Origin: Candidatus Helarchaeota archaeon
GTDB lineage: Archaea > Asgardarchaeota > Lokiarchaeia > Helarchaeales > HEL-GB-A
Assembly: GCA_016840125.1 (NCBI GenBank)
Contig: JAEOSY010000579.1
Coordinates: 1 to 15,963, forward strand
DNA length: 15,963 nucleotides
Reading direction: 5' to 3'
Both the position numbers and the translations under genes were made by a program. The notes below the pieces were generated by a model. That model did not search any database and had not been told where the DNA came from. It saw only the letters and a list, made by a program, of their open reading frames with translations. This document shows, piece after piece, positions 14,245 through 15,963 of the stretch. Position 1 is the first letter of the stretch. Every line of letters starts with the position of its first letter.

Positions 14245-15930
14245 ATGAAAAAGATGTTCACAGAAGCTGAAATTAAAGAAATTGAGGCTAAAAGGAAAGA
14301 ATGGGAAGAAAAAATCTTAGCCAAGTTCCTGAAACGGGGGGAATTAAAAGAAAAGTTCGAAACTCCGTCAGGTATTCCCCTCAAACAGGTATATACTCCT
14401 GAAGATATCAAGGACTTAAATTACTTAGATGATCTGGGATTCCCGGGCGATTATCCATATATTCGGGGGGTTTATCCTACTCTATACCGCGGGCGATTAT
14501 GGACCATGCGCCAATATGCCGGATTTGCTGATGCGACTCGAACTAATGAGCGGTTTAAATTCCTTATTTCTCAGGGGCAAAAAGGACTCTCTGTCGCTTT
14601 TGACCTACCTACTCAAATGGGCTATAATTCAAATAATTCTCTGAGCCAAGGAGAAGTCGGTAGAGTCGGTGTTACCATCAATTCCCTGAAAGATTTTGAA
14701 CTCGTTTTCAAGGATATCCCGTTGGATAAGGTTTCAACTAGCATGACCATAAATGCTCCCACTGCTGTTCTTTTGGCGATGTATATTGCAGTCGGTGAAA
14801 AGCAAGGTGTTCCTCCTGAAAAATTAACTGGAACTGTCCAAAACGATATTCTTAAAGAATATGTCGCCAGGGGGGCCTATATTTTCCCACCAAAACCTGC
14901 CCTCCGCTTAACTGCTGATATCATAGAATATTGCTCTAAACACCTACCACGATTCAATACCATTAGTATTTGTGGTTATCATATGCGTGAAGCAGGAGCA
15001 AGTGCCATCCAAGAAATTGCCTTTACCTTAGCTGATGGTATTGCTTACGTTGATGAGGTGCTTAAACGTGGAATAAAAATCGATGATTTTGCCCCAAGAC
15101 TATCATTCATGTTCTGTACTCACCGACACTTCTTTGAAGAAGTTGCCAAATTACGGGCAGCACGTAGATTATGGGCGAAGATCGTGAAAAACCGATTCAA
15201 AGCAACTAATCCTAAATCAATGTTGTTACGATTTCATACACAAACTGCCGGAGGAACTTTGACGGCGCAACAGCCTGAGGTGAATGCTATTCGGGTTACC
15301 ATCGAGGCCTTCGCTGCGGTTCTGGGAGGAACTCAATCGCTCCATACGTGTGGTCCTGACGAAGCCTTGGCTATCCCAACCGAAGAATCAGTACGCCTAT
15401 CTCTAAGGACTCAACAAGTGCTTGCCTGTGAGACGGGGGTTACTGACGTGGTGGATCCTCTAGGCGGGTCCTATTATATTGAGTATCTCACCTCAAAACT
15501 CGAAGAAGAAGCTATGAAATACATTAGGAAGACTGACGAAATGGGTGGGATGCCTGCGGCAGTTGAGAAAGGATTTATTCAAAAAGAAATCGCGATAAAC
15601 GCTTATAAACTCCAGAAGAAAATTGAGAGCTGTGAAGATGAAGTGATAGGCGTTAATACTTGCTGCCTAGAGGAGGATCTAAAATTAAATCTCTTCAAAT
15701 TAGAAGAAGGAACGGAAGAACGTGCAATCAAATCTCTTATCGAACTCAAAACGAGCCGGGATGAAGCGCTCGTCCAAGCGAAACTAAAAGAATTACGGAA
15801 AATCGCTGAATCCGATGAAAACATTATGCCGATAATGATCGAAAGTGTCAAAGCCTACGCCACTATCCAGGAAATTTGTGACGTTCTCCGTGATGTTTTC
15901 AGTGTTTATAAAGCACCCTCTCCTTTCTAA
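14245..15930 (+). CDS. mcmA: Methylmalonyl-CoA mutase-type large (catalytic) subunit, no B12 domain
   Basis: A 561-residue TIM-barrel subunit of an adenosylcobalamin-dependent acyl-CoA mutase. Methylmalonyl-CoA mutase converts (R)-methylmalonyl-CoA and succinyl-CoA. Key residues are kept: YPTLYRGRLWTMRQYAGF (77-94) with Tyr91 (equivalent to Tyr89 of the Propionibacterium enzyme), Gln199 in VQNDILKEY, Arg209, His246 in GYHMREAG, and RFHTQT (329-334). Tyr at that place favours methylmalonyl-CoA over isobutyryl-CoA. The cobalamin-binding DxHxxG domain is absent; in archaea it is a separate small subunit, expected past the right edge. Two substitutions stand out: Cys291 in SFMFCTH and Cys369 in LHTCGPDEA, where related mutases usually have Asn. 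AGAAGGG (14238-14244) fits ATG 14254 (codon 4) better than ATG 14245. It lies 16 bp after DUF35 in the same operon. Confidence 0.93.
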   Translation: MKKMFTEAEIKEIEAKRKEWEEKILAKFLKRGELKEKFETPSGIPLKQVYTPEDIKDLNYLDDLGFPGDYPYIRGVYPTLYRGRLWTMRQYAGFADATRTNERFKFLISQGQKGLSVAFDLPTQMGYNSNNSLSQGEVGRVGVTINSLKDFELVFKDIPLDKVSTSMTINAPTAVLLAMYIAVGEKQGVPPEKLTGTVQNDILKEYVARGAYIFPPKPALRLTADIIEYCSKHLPRFNTISICGYHMREAGASAIQEIAFTLADGIAYVDEVLKRGIKIDDFAPRLSFMFCTHRHFFEEVAKLRAARRLWAKIVKNRFKATNPKSMLLRFHTQTAGGTLTAQQPEVNAIRVTIEAFAAVLGGTQSLHTCGPDEALAIPTEESVRLSLRTQQVLACETGVTDVVDPLGGSYYIEYLTSKLEEEAMKYIRKTDEMGGMPAAVEKGFIQKEIAINAYKLQKKIESCEDEVIGVNTCCLEEDLKLNLFKLEEGTEERAIKSLIELKTSRDEALVQAKLKELRKIAESDENIMPIMIESVKAYATIQEICDVLRDVFSVYKAPSPF

Positions 15931-15942
15931 TTCTTCCCTAAA

Positions 15943-15952
15943 CTTTAAATAG
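15943..15952 (+). promoter_or_regulatory. Possible TATA box after the mutase gene
   Basis: CTTTAAATAG in the last 20 bases resembles an archaeal TATA box for a gene beyond the window. If real, the next gene would have its own promoter in addition to operon read-through. Confidence 0.25.
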
Positions 15953-15963
15953 ACTTTCAACAA

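Noticed and set aside
1..15963. Insertion sequences, integrase, phage or plasmid genes, terminal inverted repeats
   Set aside because: None is seen. All convincing ORFs are metabolic, transport or nucleic-acid-binding genes with tight spacing.

Overview
The window reads as chromosomal DNA of an anaerobic archaeon. The archaeal signs are a DUF2117-type protein, a DUF47 + PiT phosphate pair, a thiolase overlapping a DUF35 Zn-ribbon/OB protein, a B12-dependent mutase without its cobalamin domain, a full-length HdrA fused to MvhD, and TATA-like promoters. Two small V4R/TRAPP-like proteins and the mix of Hdr and acyl-CoA genes would fit an Asgard-type archaeon. That placement is an inference; no rRNA or other marker gene is present. 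I found no tRNA, rRNA, CRISPR array, transposase or phage gene.

Layout. (1) Positions 1-438 (-) hold the 5' part of an MFS transporter that runs off the left edge. It diverges from a HIT-family nucleotide hydrolase/transferase (523-1002, +). (2) A DUF47 (PhoU-like) gene and a PiT permease form a two-gene minus-strand operon (2749 down to 1015). (3) A DUF2117-like protein of unknown function (2889-4256, +) meets, tail to tail, a pair of small cysteine-containing V4R/TRAPP-like proteins (5400 down to 4258). (4) After an AT-rich 249-bp gap comes hdrC-hdrB-hdrA (5650-9583, +), with HdrA carrying a C-terminal MvhD domain. (5) Three minus-strand genes follow: a protein with two HhH-like segments and a duplicated SGKS-IVAS module, a tRNA-binding-domain (OB-fold) protein, and a Cys-rich 4Fe-4S protein with a winged-helix-like N-terminus. 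(6) The right end is an acyl-CoA operon (+): thiolase-like protein, DUF35 partner, and methylmalonyl-CoA-mutase-type large subunit. Its B12 subunit would be expected beyond the right edge.

How the genes may work together. HdrABC-MvhD is a soluble flavin-based electron-bifurcating or -confurcating module, but no hydrogenase or formate dehydrogenase lies here to feed it. The downstream Fe-S protein and acyl-CoA operon would suit an organism that breaks down or builds short-chain or branched acyl-CoAs and re-oxidises ferredoxin or thiols through Hdr. That link is inferred from proximity only.

Most interesting points: the thiolase-like protein has Pro where the nucleophilic Cys is expected and is translationally coupled to a DUF35 protein; the HhH plus duplicated SGKS-IVAS protein matches no family I can name; the DUF2117-like protein has a Cas2-like start and a Toprim-like DGD motif; and the hdr block is visibly more AT-rich than the acyl-CoA operon.
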